Shown: piece after piece, positions 54,169 to 63,724 of the stretch | Numbering within the stretch: the stretch's first letter is position 1 | Layout of the letters: every line of letters begins with the position of its first letter | Assembly: GCA_029252555.1 (NCBI GenBank) | Contig: JAQXBF010000004.1 | Coordinates: 29,246 to 93,245 of the forward strand | Direction of reading: 5' to 3' | Source: Porticoccaceae bacterium | GTDB taxonomy: Bacteria; Pseudomonadota; Gammaproteobacteria; Pseudomonadales; Porticoccaceae | Length of the DNA: 64,000 nucleotides | The notes under the pieces: model-generated | The model's database searches: none | The model's input: the letters and a program-made list of their open reading frames with translations, nothing else | What the model was told of the DNA's origin: nothing | Position numbers and translations under genes: made by a program

Positions 54169-55146
54169 ATGAGTCCAGCAAATACAGCCAAGCCTGCAAA
54201 GGCGGCTTCTAAATCTGCGGCCAAGCCAGCGCCTAAAAAGGCAGCCAAGGCGGCTAGTAAAGCTGAGGCCAAGCCTCAGGCTAAAAAAGCAGCGGTCAAA
54301 ACTCGCAAGGCGGTTGCGCCGCAGAGCAAAACTGCCCAGAGCCTGGATATAGCTGATCATGAGGATACTGTAGGCAAAAGCTTTAGCGATAATGCCAAAA
54401 TGACCATGCGTAATATCAATGTCTACTATGATGATAAACAGGCGATTCATGATGTGAGTATTGATATCGCCAAAAATGAAGTAATGGCGATGATTGGACC
54501 CTCAGGCTGCGGCAAGTCGACTTTTCTGCGCACCCTAAACCGCATGAATGATACCGTAGAGGGCTGTCGAGTCGAGGGTGATATCTGCATGGACGGCGAA
54601 AACCTCTATGCGCCGAAACTGGACGTTGTTGAGCTGCGCGCGCGAGTGGGCATGGTGTTTCAGAAGCCCAACCCATTCCCCAAATCAATTTATGAAAATG
54701 TAGCCTATGGCCCAAAGATTCATGGTTTGGCTGACAGCAGAGTTGATCTGGATGAGATTGTTGAAAACAGCCTGCGCAAGGCCAGCCTGTGGGAAGAAGT
54801 AAAAGAGCGCCTACATCAGCCGGGCACGGGATTATCTGGTGGTCAGCAGCAGCGACTCTGTATAGCCAGAGCTATTGCGGTCAGCCCGGAAGTTATCTTA
54901 ATGGATGAACCCTGCTCAGCACTCGACCCCATTGCCACAGCAAAAATTGAAGAGTTGATTGAAGAACTTAGCGAGAACTTCACCATTGCTATTGTGACTC
55001 ACAGCATGCAGCAGGCCGCGCGAGTATCGCACCGCACTGCCTACTTCCATCTGGGTAAACTTATTGAGGTGAACCCGACAGAGCAGGTATTTACCATGCC
55101 ACAGCATCAGCTGACCGAGTCTTATATTACTGGTCGGTTTGGTTAA
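54169..55146 (+). CDS. pstB: Phosphate ABC transporter ATPase PstB with Ala/Lys-rich N-terminal tail
   Basis: ATPase of the Pst importer: Walker [10 protein letters not shown] at 110-118, [11 protein letters not shown] signature, and DEPCSALDP Walker B. The core begins near residue 78 ([10 protein letters not shown]). Residues 1-57 are an unusual low-complexity tail of Ala, Lys, Pro and Ser resembling histone H1-like tails. E. coli PstB is 257 residues, this is 325. An AGGAAT site before ATG 54169 supports the long form. It is co-transcribed with pstA. Confidence 0.93.
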   Translation: MSPANTAKPAKAASKSAAKPAPKKAAKAASKAEAKPQAKKAAVKTRKAVAPQSKTAQSLDIADHEDTVGKSFSDNAKMTMRNINVYYDDKQAIHDVSIDIAKNEVMAMIGPSGCGKSTFLRTLNRMNDTVEGCRVEGDICMDGENLYAPKLDVVELRARVGMVFQKPNPFPKSIYENVAYGPKIHGLADSRVDLDEIVENSLRKASLWEEVKERLHQPGTGLSGGQQQRLCIARAIAVSPEVILMDEPCSALDPIATAKIEELIEELSENFTIAIVTHSMQQAARVSHRTAYFHLGKLIEVNPTEQVFTMPQHQLTESYITGRFG

Positions 55147-55189
55147 GACGTTAAGGGCAGACTATATTAGTAGGCAAATGGAGAATAAT

Positions 55190-55873
55190 ATGGCGAAGAT
55201 GTCATTTGAAAATCACATTATGAAGCAGTTCGATGAGGAGCTCGAAGAGATCCGTACTCGACTAATGGAGATGGGCGGTAAAGTAGAGCAGCAGCTGCAG
55301 AATGCTGTTACCGCAGTCACGGATGCTGATAGCCGACTGGCGGAGGAAGTTATCTCTGGAGATCAGAGAATCGACAGTATGGAAGTGGATATAGACGAAG
55401 CCTGTATCCTGATTATCGCGCGCCGCCAACCGGCCGCCAGTGACTTGCGACTGGTGATGATGGTGACCAAAGCGGTTAATGACTTAGAGCGAATTGGTGA
55501 CGAGGCCAAGAAAATCGCCAATCACGCTATTATTCTTGCTGAGCAGAGTGGCTCCGTCGAGGGCTACACCGAGGTACGCCATATGGGTGCCTCAGTGACC
55601 CGTATGCTTTCTGATGCTCTGGATGCCTTTGCTCGCTTTGATGTGGATGCAGCAATGCGCACTCTTGAGGAAGACAAGCAGATTGACCTGGAATATAAAA
55701 CTGCATTGCGCGAGCTGGTCACCTATATGATGGAAGACCCGAGAAGCATCAGTCGAGTGATCAACGTGTTGTGGGTTATTCGCTCCCTAGAGCGAATTGG
55801 AGACCACGCTAAAAACCTCTGTGAACAAATTGTCTATGTTGTAAAGGGAAAAGATATCCGCCACCAGAAATGA
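55190..55873 (+). CDS. phoU: Phosphate signalling protein PhoU
   Basis: A negative regulator linking Pst to PhoR: two three-helix repeats with conserved metal-binding ExxxD motifs (NDLERIGDEAKKIAN and RSLERIGDHAKNLCE). The start at ATG 55190 has GGAG 7 bases upstream and gives 227 residues; a frame start at 55139 would overlap pstB and lacks support. Last gene of the pst set. Confidence 0.95.
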   Translation: MAKMSFENHIMKQFDEELEEIRTRLMEMGGKVEQQLQNAVTAVTDADSRLAEEVISGDQRIDSMEVDIDEACILIIARRQPAASDLRLVMMVTKAVNDLERIGDEAKKIANHAIILAEQSGSVEGYTEVRHMGASVTRMLSDALDAFARFDVDAAMRTLEEDKQIDLEYKTALRELVTYMMEDPRSISRVINVLWVIRSLERIGDHAKNLCEQIVYVVKGKDIRHQK

Positions 55874-56037
55874 TCAGTTACTAATCACAATAATAAAAAG
55901 GAGGCGTAAGTCTCTTTTTTTGGCCAAAATATTCTAAAAAAAAGAATGCTTTTCCTGATAACATGCCCTTGATGATGTCCGCTGCATAAGAGCATTATCC
56001 AGCATCGAATTATTAGAACAAGAGCAAGGTGATCACT

Positions 56038-57498
56038 ATGCGATTTTGCCTACGTCTGCCAGTCCTATCGACCATATTAATTCTATTGCCGGCCTGTGGG
56101 GGTGGTTCAGATGGCGGGCAGCCAGCGATTGTTGTAAACCAGCCTCCAACATTAACTCTCGAAGCACAGATTTCCATCTTAGAAGGGACAAATATTGTTA
56201 CAACGGCAATCGGCTCTGACCCTGAGGGGCAAAGCCTGACCTTCAGCCTAGCGGGAGGCACGGACAAAGATCTATTTTCGGTGGACGATAGTGGCGTAAT
56301 CAGCTTTATTGAATTGCCAGACTTCGAGGCTCCGACTGACTCAGATGTGAACAATATCTACGAGTTTACTGTTCAGTTATCAGATAGCCAAAACGGCTCT
56401 GATACCAAGGATGTGCTATTGAGTGTACAGAATGCCATGGAGGGTCGAGTGATAGATGCTCCATTGTCAGGCAGTGATGTGTTCCTAGATCTCAATGGTG
56501 ATGGCATTCATAATGAGGATGAACCCTCTGGGCTCACGGATATCGAAGGCTACTTCAGATTGCCGGCACTGGTGGGGGACCTGCCAGGAAAGTTGATATC
56601 ACTGGGAGGGGTCGATAGCCTGACCGACGTAGATCTGAGTAATTTGACCCTCGTTGCCGATCTGCCAGTTGACCCAAGTAAGCTTATTGTGATCACACCA
56701 ATAAGCACAGTGCTCGCCAGTGTGTCGACTGATGAGGGCAAGGCGGAAATATTGCGTGTCCTAGGCATCAGTGGCACCGTAGACGGATTCTTAGGCAAAG
56801 ACCTGTGGGCTATGGCCAAGGTCGACGAAGCAGGTGCCAGAGAGCTACAAAATATTAACCAACAGATTGGTCTGTTGTTCAGCACAGCCAAAACGCTGGC
56901 GGAGAACAGCGGCACTTCGCTTGAAAAGGATCTCAACCAGGTCTCGGAAGCGGTGGCTCGGACGATTGCCGAGCTGATCGCCAACAATGGTGCTATTGAT
57001 CTAGGCTCCAGCACTACCATTTATACACTGCTAACTGACTCTATGCCTGCTACATCCTCAGTATCTTCGCTAATTCTTGGTGCCGTGTCGTTTAATCAGT
57101 CAGAGCTTAATGGCTTATTGGCCGGCAGTGATTTGGACCCATCTTCTCTGGCCTCGGCAGACTTTGTCCTGAAGGCTCAGACGACCCTGCAGGACGCCAT
57201 CAATAGTATACTCATCGGTCTAATTGACATTGCCAGTTTTCTAGCCGATGCTGGGATGAGCAACCTCTTTGCAGGTAATGATCTGTTTATATCTCAGAGC
57301 GACAGCGACGGAGATGGTATTTTTGACCTGGTTGATCTGGATGACGACAATGATAATGTGATTGATGAATTAGATGCATTTCCATTGGATGCGACTGAAT
57401 CGGTAGACACCGACGGAGATGGAATCGGCGACAATGCTGATCCAGACGATGACAACGACGGCATTCCTGACGAATCGGATGATACTCCTCAGGGATAG
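56038..57498 (+). CDS. Surface lipoprotein with cadherin-like and calcium-binding TSP3-type repeats
   Basis: A lipoprotein signal (MRFCLRLPVLSTILILLPAC, Cys20) starts a 486-residue protein. The next part (about 30-135) resembles a cadherin-like domain, followed by a carboxypeptidase-regulatory-like segment (VIDAPLSGSDVFLDLNGDGIHNEDE). The C-terminus has thrombospondin type 3 style calcium repeats (DSDGDGIFD, DTDGDGIGDN, DDDNDGIPD). ATG 56038 has AAGGTG 6 bases upstream. Function unknown; it may attach or bind ligands at the cell surface. It follows phoU but a 164-base gap leaves its control open. Confidence 0.75.
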   Translation: MRFCLRLPVLSTILILLPACGGGSDGGQPAIVVNQPPTLTLEAQISILEGTNIVTTAIGSDPEGQSLTFSLAGGTDKDLFSVDDSGVISFIELPDFEAPTDSDVNNIYEFTVQLSDSQNGSDTKDVLLSVQNAMEGRVIDAPLSGSDVFLDLNGDGIHNEDEPSGLTDIEGYFRLPALVGDLPGKLISLGGVDSLTDVDLSNLTLVADLPVDPSKLIVITPISTVLASVSTDEGKAEILRVLGISGTVDGFLGKDLWAMAKVDEAGARELQNINQQIGLLFSTAKTLAENSGTSLEKDLNQVSEAVARTIAELIANNGAIDLGSSTTIYTLLTDSMPATSSVSSLILGAVSFNQSELNGLLAGSDLDPSSLASADFVLKAQTTLQDAINSILIGLIDIASFLADAGMSNLFAGNDLFISQSDSDGDGIFDLVDLDDDNDNVIDELDAFPLDATESVDTDGDGIGDNADPDDDNDGIPDESDDTPQG

Positions 57499-57510
57499 CC
57501 TTATTAATTC

Positions 57511-58140
57511 CTAGGCAGCTGTGCTCGGGCGCTGCTTTATCTGATGATACCAGCGATTCACCTCACTGCACTCGTCGGGAATGCTCTTCTTCACCCAGCG
57601 AGCAAACTCAACCACGGTAAACCCGGTAATATCGGCGATAGAAAAATAGTCTTCAACCATGTATTGATTGCTAGCCAGATGGGCCTCAAGATCAGAGAAG
57701 AAATTATCCAGCCTTAGCAGGCCTCGCTCAGACAGAGCTGGAATCTGCTCATAATTGTGGGGGCCGGGCATAGCTCGATCAACGAACCCCGGGGTAGCAT
57801 TTCTGAAGGCTTCCATAACTGCAACCATACCATTGGCCTGCAGCTGATCATTGATGGATTCCACCTTGGCGCGTTCTACTGGGTCGCGGCCAAACAAACT
57901 GTTATCGGGATAAATTTCTTCCAGATAGCGGCAGATAGCCATAACCTCAGTGATGCGAGTACCATCGTCTAGCTCAAGAACCGGCACCTGGCCCAGGGGA
58001 TTAATTTCCCGAAACTCCTCCGTTAGCTGCTCACCCTTCATAAGGTCCACCTGAACTGTATCGATCTCAATCCCTTTTTCAGCCATGAGTATTCTTACTC
58101 GTCTGGGACTGGGCGCTGTTGTGCAATCATAGAATTTCAT
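57511..58140 (-). CDS. Glutathione S-transferase family protein
   Basis: A 209-residue GST with N-terminal thioredoxin-like fold (MKFYDCTTAPSPRRVRILMAEKG, then NPLGQVPVLELDDG) and C-terminal all-helical domain. Substrate is unknown. It converges on the lipoprotein gene and lies just after dxs on the minus strand. Confidence 0.9.
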   Translation of the reverse strand: MKFYDCTTAPSPRRVRILMAEKGIEIDTVQVDLMKGEQLTEEFREINPLGQVPVLELDDGTRITEVMAICRYLEEIYPDNSLFGRDPVERAKVESINDQLQANGMVAVMEAFRNATPGFVDRAMPGPHNYEQIPALSERGLLRLDNFFSDLEAHLASNQYMVEDYFSIADITGFTVVEFARWVKKSIPDECSEVNRWYHQIKQRPSTAA

Positions 58141-58154
58141 TATATGGCCTCTTG

Positions 58155-60089
58155 TTATTTGACGGCTTGACCTGGCAGTTTAAGTAAAGACAATCGCTGT
58201 TCAATAGCCTGCAGCATGCCCGCACTGTCCAGACCAGTTGCGGCCAACTGTTCTGTATGGGTGCCATGGTCGATAAATTTATCTGGCAGGCCCAGATGCA
58301 GTACCGGCATCACAATACCCTGCTGGGCTAGATACTCACTCACCGCAGCTCCGGCGCCACCGGCAATACTGTTTTCTTCGACAGTGACTAGTAGTTGATG
58401 ATCAGTCGCCAGCTGATTAATTAATTCTTCGTCTATAGGTTTTACAAAACGCATATCAGCAACGCTGGCATTTAAGCTTTCTGCCGCTATCAGCACAGCA
58501 GCCAGTGTGGTACCAAAATTTAAAATAGCTACCTTGGCACCATTGCGACGCATAATTCCTTTGCCCAGAGGCAGCTCTGTCATGGCTGTTTCAATCACCG
58601 CACCGGGGCCAGTGCCACGGGGGTATCTGACAGCGGCAGGGCCCTGATGGATAAAACCCGTGTACAACAGCTGGCGGGTCTCGTTTTCATCAGAGGGCGT
58701 TATCACCAGCATATTGGGAATGCAGCGCAGATAACTAATATCGTAGGCACCTGCATGGGTAGCGCCGTCTTCGCCAACCATGCCCGCGCGATCAAGGGCA
58801 AACAGCACATCAAGATTTTGTAGAGCCACATCATGAATCAGCTGGTCATAGCCCCGCTGCAAGAAGGTGGAATAAATAGCCACAACTGGCTTTGCTCCTT
58901 CGCAGGCCATGCCGGCGGCAAGAGTTACCGAGTGCTGCTCTGCAATGGCCACATCTTCGAAACGGTCCGGGAAGCGCTCGGCAAAATCATTCATACCAGA
59001 GCCCTCACACATGGCAGGAGTGATGCCTATCAGTCGCTGGTCTTTCTCCGCCATATCACACAGCCAGTCACCAAACACCTTTTGATATTTGGGTTTGGCG
59101 GGTTTGCTCTTATTGCTGCTCTGAGATACCGCTGTTTGCACTGGCGGTTTGGGTTCAATTTTATTCAGAGCATGGTAGCCAACCGGGTCATTTTCTGCCG
59201 GCTCAAAGCCTTTGCCTTTGTGAGTAATAATATGCAGCAGCACAGGCCCGTCTATATCTTTAATCTTATTTAAAATCTCCACCAGCATAGGAAGGTCGTG
59301 ACCATCGATTAGGCCAATATAGTAAAAACCCAGCTCCTCAAAAATCGTGGCCGGCGACACCATGCTCTTCATATATTCTTCGGTGCGACGCACAAAGTTT
59401 TTGGCTTGGGGCAGAGATCGCAGCGCTTTCTTGCCACTCTCTCGCAGATTGGTGTAAAACTTGCTCGACCAGAGTTTGGCGAAGTAGGTGGACAGGCCAC
59501 CGGAATTGCGAGAGATAGACATCTGGTTGTCGTTTAGGACCACTAGCAGCTTTTTATCCACATGGGCGGCATGATTAATGGCTTCAAATGCCATGCCGGC
59601 CGTCATGGCGCCATCGCCCATCACCGCCACTGTTCGTCGCTCCTCTCCTAGTTGATGTGAGGCCATGGCCATTCCCAGAGCCGCACTAATAGAGGTACTA
59701 GAGTGCCCAACACCAAAGGTGTCGTACTCACTCTCGGAGCGTTTAGGGAAACCAGACAAACCCTCTTTCTGGCGCATGCTGAGCATCTGCTCGCGGCGAC
59801 CAGTCAGTATTTTATGGGGATAAGTTTGGTGGCCAACATCCCAAACGAGGCGATCATTAGGAGTATCAAAAACATAGTGCAGGGCAACAGTTAACTCAGC
59901 AACCCCCAGCCCAGCACCGAAATGGCCACCAGTTTTACCCACGCAGAACAACATAAACGCGCGCAGTTCATCAGTGACCTGCAATAGCTCATCTTCGTTC
60001 AGCCGACGCAGGTCTTTCGGCGCGCTAATACAATCTAGCAGCGGTGTATCTGGTCGGCTAAGCGGGATATCTGTAAATATTTTCGGCAT
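58155..60089 (-). CDS. dxs: 1-deoxy-D-xylulose-5-phosphate synthase
   Basis: The first enzyme of the MEP isoprenoid pathway, TPP-dependent. The 644 residues contain the TPP/Mg motif [17 protein letters not shown], the transketolase pyrimidine domain with [13 protein letters not shown], and a C-terminal domain. Part of the xseB-ispA-dxs group, the canonical gammaproteobacterial order. Confidence 0.96.
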   Translation of the reverse strand: MPKIFTDIPLSRPDTPLLDCISAPKDLRRLNEDELLQVTDELRAFMLFCVGKTGGHFGAGLGVAELTVALHYVFDTPNDRLVWDVGHQTYPHKILTGRREQMLSMRQKEGLSGFPKRSESEYDTFGVGHSSTSISAALGMAMASHQLGEERRTVAVMGDGAMTAGMAFEAINHAAHVDKKLLVVLNDNQMSISRNSGGLSTYFAKLWSSKFYTNLRESGKKALRSLPQAKNFVRRTEEYMKSMVSPATIFEELGFYYIGLIDGHDLPMLVEILNKIKDIDGPVLLHIITHKGKGFEPAENDPVGYHALNKIEPKPPVQTAVSQSSNKSKPAKPKYQKVFGDWLCDMAEKDQRLIGITPAMCEGSGMNDFAERFPDRFEDVAIAEQHSVTLAAGMACEGAKPVVAIYSTFLQRGYDQLIHDVALQNLDVLFALDRAGMVGEDGATHAGAYDISYLRCIPNMLVITPSDENETRQLLYTGFIHQGPAAVRYPRGTGPGAVIETAMTELPLGKGIMRRNGAKVAILNFGTTLAAVLIAAESLNASVADMRFVKPIDEELINQLATDHQLLVTVEENSIAGGAGAAVSEYLAQQGIVMPVLHLGLPDKFIDHGTHTEQLAATGLDSAGMLQAIEQRLSLLKLPGQAVK

Positions 60090-60137
60090 GGTTACTATGT
60101 CTTATCGCGAGGGTGAATCTTACACCAAATAGGCTCG

Positions 60138-61028
60138 TTAATAAGCCCGATTAACAATAAAGCTGGCGAGTTGCCGAAGGGGCTCAGCCCGCTCAGCAAA
60201 TATATCGAGACTGGCTAAGCTCTCTTGGTAAAGCTTGGTAGCCTGCTCACGAGCCTGTTCCAGACCCAAAAGAGAAGTATAGGTAGACTTACCGTTGGCT
60301 ACATCAGAACCCTGCTGCTTACCTAATTGTTCCGTCGAGCTTTCTACGTCGAGAATATCGTCTTGAATCTGAAAGGCCAGGCCGATAGCGCGGGCAAAAT
60401 CCCTCAGGGCGCTTAACTGTTGTTCCGTTGCAGCACCAGCTGTGATTGCCCCCATTAATACCGAGGCCTCTATCAAGGCGCCAGTTTTATGGCCGTGCAT
60501 GGTTTTTAACTGACCAATATCAAGGGTATGGCCAGTGGCCGCGAGGTCGATTGCCTGCCCAGTTACCATGCCACCACAGCCCGCATACATAGAAAGCATA
60601 GAGACCAGCTCAACCACCTTATTGCTGGGCATATCACTGAGTTCGGTCAACTGCTGAAACGCCAGTGATTGCAGGGCATCGCCCGCCAAAATAGCGGTAG
60701 CCTCACCAAACTTAATATGGCAGGTAGGCTTGCCGCGACGCAGATCATCATCATCCATTGCCGGCAGATCATCATGGATCAGAGAATAGGCATGGATCAT
60801 TTCCAGCGCGGCTGCCACTTTACATGTATTGATATTGCTGCCTGCAATGGCTTCAGCCGCCGCGAAGCAAAGAGCCGGCCGCAGACGTTTGCCGCCATTG
60901 AAAACCGAATAGCGCATGGCCCCAAAAAGAGCCTCCGCAGGCCCAGTAGCCTCAGGCACTACCTGCTCTAATTGGGCGTCGACCTGTTGGCTGTAGCCGG
61001 CAAGGAGATGTTTCAGGCCATTTGGCAT
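60138..61028 (-). CDS. ispA: Geranyl/farnesyl diphosphate synthase IspA
   Basis: A short-chain prenyl diphosphate synthase: first Asp-rich motif in HDDLPAMDDDDLRRG and second motif in QIQDDILD, with the 296-residue length of IspA. It supplies precursors made from dxs-derived units. Lies 9 bases downstream of xseB. Confidence 0.95.
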   Translation of the reverse strand: MPNGLKHLLAGYSQQVDAQLEQVVPEATGPAEALFGAMRYSVFNGGKRLRPALCFAAAEAIAGSNINTCKVAAALEMIHAYSLIHDDLPAMDDDDLRRGKPTCHIKFGEATAILAGDALQSLAFQQLTELSDMPSNKVVELVSMLSMYAGCGGMVTGQAIDLAATGHTLDIGQLKTMHGHKTGALIEASVLMGAITAGAATEQQLSALRDFARAIGLAFQIQDDILDVESSTEQLGKQQGSDVANGKSTYTSLLGLEQAREQATKLYQESLASLDIFAERAEPLRQLASFIVNRAY

Positions 61029-61037
61029 AAAAGCGCC

Positions 61038-61274
61038 TTATTCAGTCGACTCAAAAGGCTGACTAACCAGCTCATCACCCTCACGCATTAGCAGCTCAAC
61101 CTTCTGTTCAGCTTGCTTTAGCGCAGTCTGACATTCGCGAGCGGCTTTAATACCCTGCTCAAAGGACTTGAGTGAGTCTTCAAGGCTAAGGCTGCCGCCC
61201 TCCAATGACTCTACGAGAGCCTCTAGATTTTCTAGCTGCTGCTCAAAATCCACTGCTTTTTTTTCTATTGCCAC
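61038..61274 (-). CDS. xseB: Exodeoxyribonuclease VII small subunit
   Basis: A 78-residue helical protein with the XseB pattern FEQQLENLEALVESLEGG and SLEDSLKSFEQGI. The start is GTG 61274 with TAGGA 8 bases upstream. First gene of xseB-ispA-dxs. Confidence 0.93.
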   Translation of the reverse strand: MAIEKKAVDFEQQLENLEALVESLEGGSLSLEDSLKSFEQGIKAARECQTALKQAEQKVELLMREGDELVSQPFESTE

Positions 61275-61465
61275 AATAAAATCCTACTTTAAAAAGACTA
61301 TATTACCTGTAGAGCACCCTAACTAACCCCGACATAATGGTCAATTGCTACAGCGCAGATAAATTGTGCGTTTAGCGCTGCCAGCCGTCTTAAGATTACT
61401 ATTAATAGATTAGATAAGCTGGATTGACACACTGTTAAAGCCTGTTCAAAATAAACTAACATTCG

Positions 61466-62236
61466 TTGTTGTATTGGTGCAGAGATTACAGAGGGAGCAA
61501 GCCTTCAGAGTTCAAGATAAAAAAACCGACCATAGTGTTACAGCCACGCCAAGCCCCAGACGCTTGGAGGAAAGCATTTCTCCAAGCTTTAGATCAGAAT
61601 TCCAGCCAAACCACTTCCAAAACCCGGTTGCTTGCTGCGATGGGGCTTTTCCGTTTTCAGAGGAGTCAAAAGGTAGTGCAGACCAGAATATTAAGACTTA
61701 ACTTGGCAGGTCAAGCCATCGACTGGCTCACTTGGGAAGAGGCTGTTTGTATTTATTCTAGAGATTTAGTGGTCTGGACTCTGGGAGACCGGGTGAGGCA
61801 GGTACTCGGAGGCATTTGCAGGCGAACTGGCAACAGATCGGTAGTAGACCTTCCCAGCATTATTGCCTGTGGTGGTGAACAGCTAGCCAGGCCACGCTCC
61901 AACTACCCATTAAATAATCCCACATTATTTGCCAGAGACCGTCATGTCTGCATGTATTGTGCGCGAGAGTTTGACGCCAACCAGTTGACCAGAGACCATA
62001 TACAGCCAGTCTCCAGAGCCGGTGCAGACCGTTGGGAAAATGTAGTAGCCGCCTGCCGCAGGTGTAACCAGCATAAAGCCAACTGCACTCCAGAAGAAGC
62101 CAATATGCAACTAGTGGCACTGCCATTTCAGCCTAATAATGCGGAGTATTTAGCCTTGCTCAACAGTCGTCGCATAAGAGGAGACCAAATGGAGTTTTTG
62201 CGCAGCCAGTTTTCGAAGAATAGTCGCTTGCTTTAG
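61466..62236 (+). CDS. HNH endonuclease-domain protein
   Basis: The C-terminal HNH domain has zinc knuckle CMYC (about 163-166), TRDHIQPVSRAG and NVVAACRRCNQHK. The remaining part includes an ILRLNLAGQ block. The real start is unclear: TTG 61466 yields 256 residues but lacks a good site, and ATG 61640 would give 198 residues covering the conserved part. It is a stand-alone family found in many gammaproteobacteria; no restriction partner or mobile element is nearby. Confidence 0.8.
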   Translation: MLYWCRDYRGSKPSEFKIKKPTIVLQPRQAPDAWRKAFLQALDQNSSQTTSKTRLLAAMGLFRFQRSQKVVQTRILRLNLAGQAIDWLTWEEAVCIYSRDLVVWTLGDRVRQVLGGICRRTGNRSVVDLPSIIACGGEQLARPRSNYPLNNPTLFARDRHVCMYCAREFDANQLTRDHIQPVSRAGADRWENVVAACRRCNQHKANCTPEEANMQLVALPFQPNNAEYLALLNSRRIRGDQMEFLRSQFSKNSRLL

Positions 62237-62300
62237 CCAGTCCAGTCTTAAGCGTTGTGAATAATGCTAGGGCATGCCAAACGCATTGAAGGATCTCTGC

Positions 62301-63641
62301 CTAAAAACCCTGCGCAAATGTAAGCAGAATCAGGGCAGGGCAAAAGAACTTCACATACACAGGCCATATCTTCCAGAACAACCCCTGCTCAACATCTGGG
62401 CTGCCACTCTTAAGCTCCTCAAGAACAGTGTTGCGATAAAACACCCAACCGGCAAAAATACACAGCATCATGCTTAACAGCGGCTGCGCTCGCTCCGTGG
62501 TCATAGTAATCACAAAGCCAAACAACGACTCAAAGTTAAAGCAAATGGTGGCGCTGACGACAAAGACTGCCAAGCCCACCAGCCATGTTGCCTTGATACG
62601 ACTAATCTGATGAGCTTCCACCGCATAGGACACCGGCACTTCAAGCATAGAGATAGAAGAGGTGACCGCGGCGATGGACATCAGTACAAAGAAGGCTAGG
62701 CCAACCATCAAACCGGTAGCTCCCATACCATCGAACAGGGCAGGTAATACCTGAAAAATAAGATCCGGCCCGGCAATTAAATTGCCGCCCTCGGCATAAA
62801 TAGTCACACCTAGGTTTTGTGCCACAAAAATAGCTGGCAGCACCAGCAGCCCCGCTAAAAAGGCAACAGAGGTATCGGTCAGCGTTACCAGAGCACCTAC
62901 CACAGGTAAATTTTCATCGGCCCGAATATAAGAGCCATAGACCAGCATAGTGCCCACACCGAGCGACATAGAGAAAAATGCCTGCCCCATGGCGCTGACA
63001 ATTAAATTAGGATCTGTGATCTGAGAGAAATCTGGCACTAAGTAATGTTTGAGCCCCTCCATGGCGCCCTCTTGGGTCAGCACATAAAGAATCAGAGCAG
63101 CCATCAGCACAAACAGCGAAGGCATCAAGCGGCTCGACCATTTTTCAATGCCCTGCACAACACCAGCACTAATAATTACTACTGTTAATAGTATAAAGAA
63201 GCCCGCAAAGCCAATATTGCGCACCAAACTAAACTCTGTAAGCCAGCTGCCCACAGACTCTAGGCCCATAATCAACGTGAGAGGTTCGAGCATAAAAGCA
63301 ATAAACCAGCCAGCCACAATGCTGTAGAAACTCAGAATCAGCCCGGCAGTCACCATACCGCCAATACCAGTTAACTTACCGATCGTCTTAGCAGTTTGCC
63401 TAGGCGAGATGGCCTGCAGAGCATTGACCATATTAGCGCGAGTATGACGGCCAATAATCAATTCGGCCATCATCGCCGGATAGGCCAGTAGAAACGCCAG
63501 AATAAGGTACATCACCAAAAACGCAGCGCCACCATTCTCGGCAGCATTGGTCGGGAAGCCCCAGATATTACCCAGCCCCACGGCAGAGCCTGAAGCGGCG
63601 AAAATAAATGCCAATCGAGAAGAGAACTCACCTCTTTGCAT
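62301..63641 (-). CDS. Sodium:neurotransmitter symporter family transporter
   Basis: A 446-residue, 11 to 12 helix NSS/SNF transporter. The start contains SRLAFIFAASGSAVGLGNIWGFP, the conserved TM1 with Na+-binding residues, and NGGAAFLVMYL follows. Likely a Na+-coupled amino acid importer; the substrate is not predictable. Na+ coupling suits a marine habitat. Confidence 0.9.
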   Translation of the reverse strand: MQRGEFSSRLAFIFAASGSAVGLGNIWGFPTNAAENGGAAFLVMYLILAFLLAYPAMMAELIIGRHTRANMVNALQAISPRQTAKTIGKLTGIGGMVTAGLILSFYSIVAGWFIAFMLEPLTLIMGLESVGSWLTEFSLVRNIGFAGFFILLTVVIISAGVVQGIEKWSSRLMPSLFVLMAALILYVLTQEGAMEGLKHYLVPDFSQITDPNLIVSAMGQAFFSMSLGVGTMLVYGSYIRADENLPVVGALVTLTDTSVAFLAGLLVLPAIFVAQNLGVTIYAEGGNLIAGPDLIFQVLPALFDGMGATGLMVGLAFFVLMSIAAVTSSISMLEVPVSYAVEAHQISRIKATWLVGLAVFVVSATICFNFESLFGFVITMTTERAQPLLSMMLCIFAGWVFYRNTVLEELKSGSPDVEQGLFWKIWPVYVKFFCPALILLTFAQGF

Positions 63642-63724
63642 TACTTTGATCCTATTATTATTTTGCCGAGGAGGCGATTCTAGGCCATTATTTGGGTAAA
63701 TTCGACGGCTAAATTCTCAGCAAG

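Noticed and set aside
55874..56037. T-run and short inverted repeat after phoU as a terminator
   Set aside because: The stem (ATTCT/AGAAT) is too short and A+T-rich, and the T-run is not placed after a stable hairpin.
61466..62236. HNH protein as a homing endonuclease or restriction enzyme
   Set aside because: No intron, intein or methyltransferase nearby; it resembles a widespread stand-alone chromosomal family.
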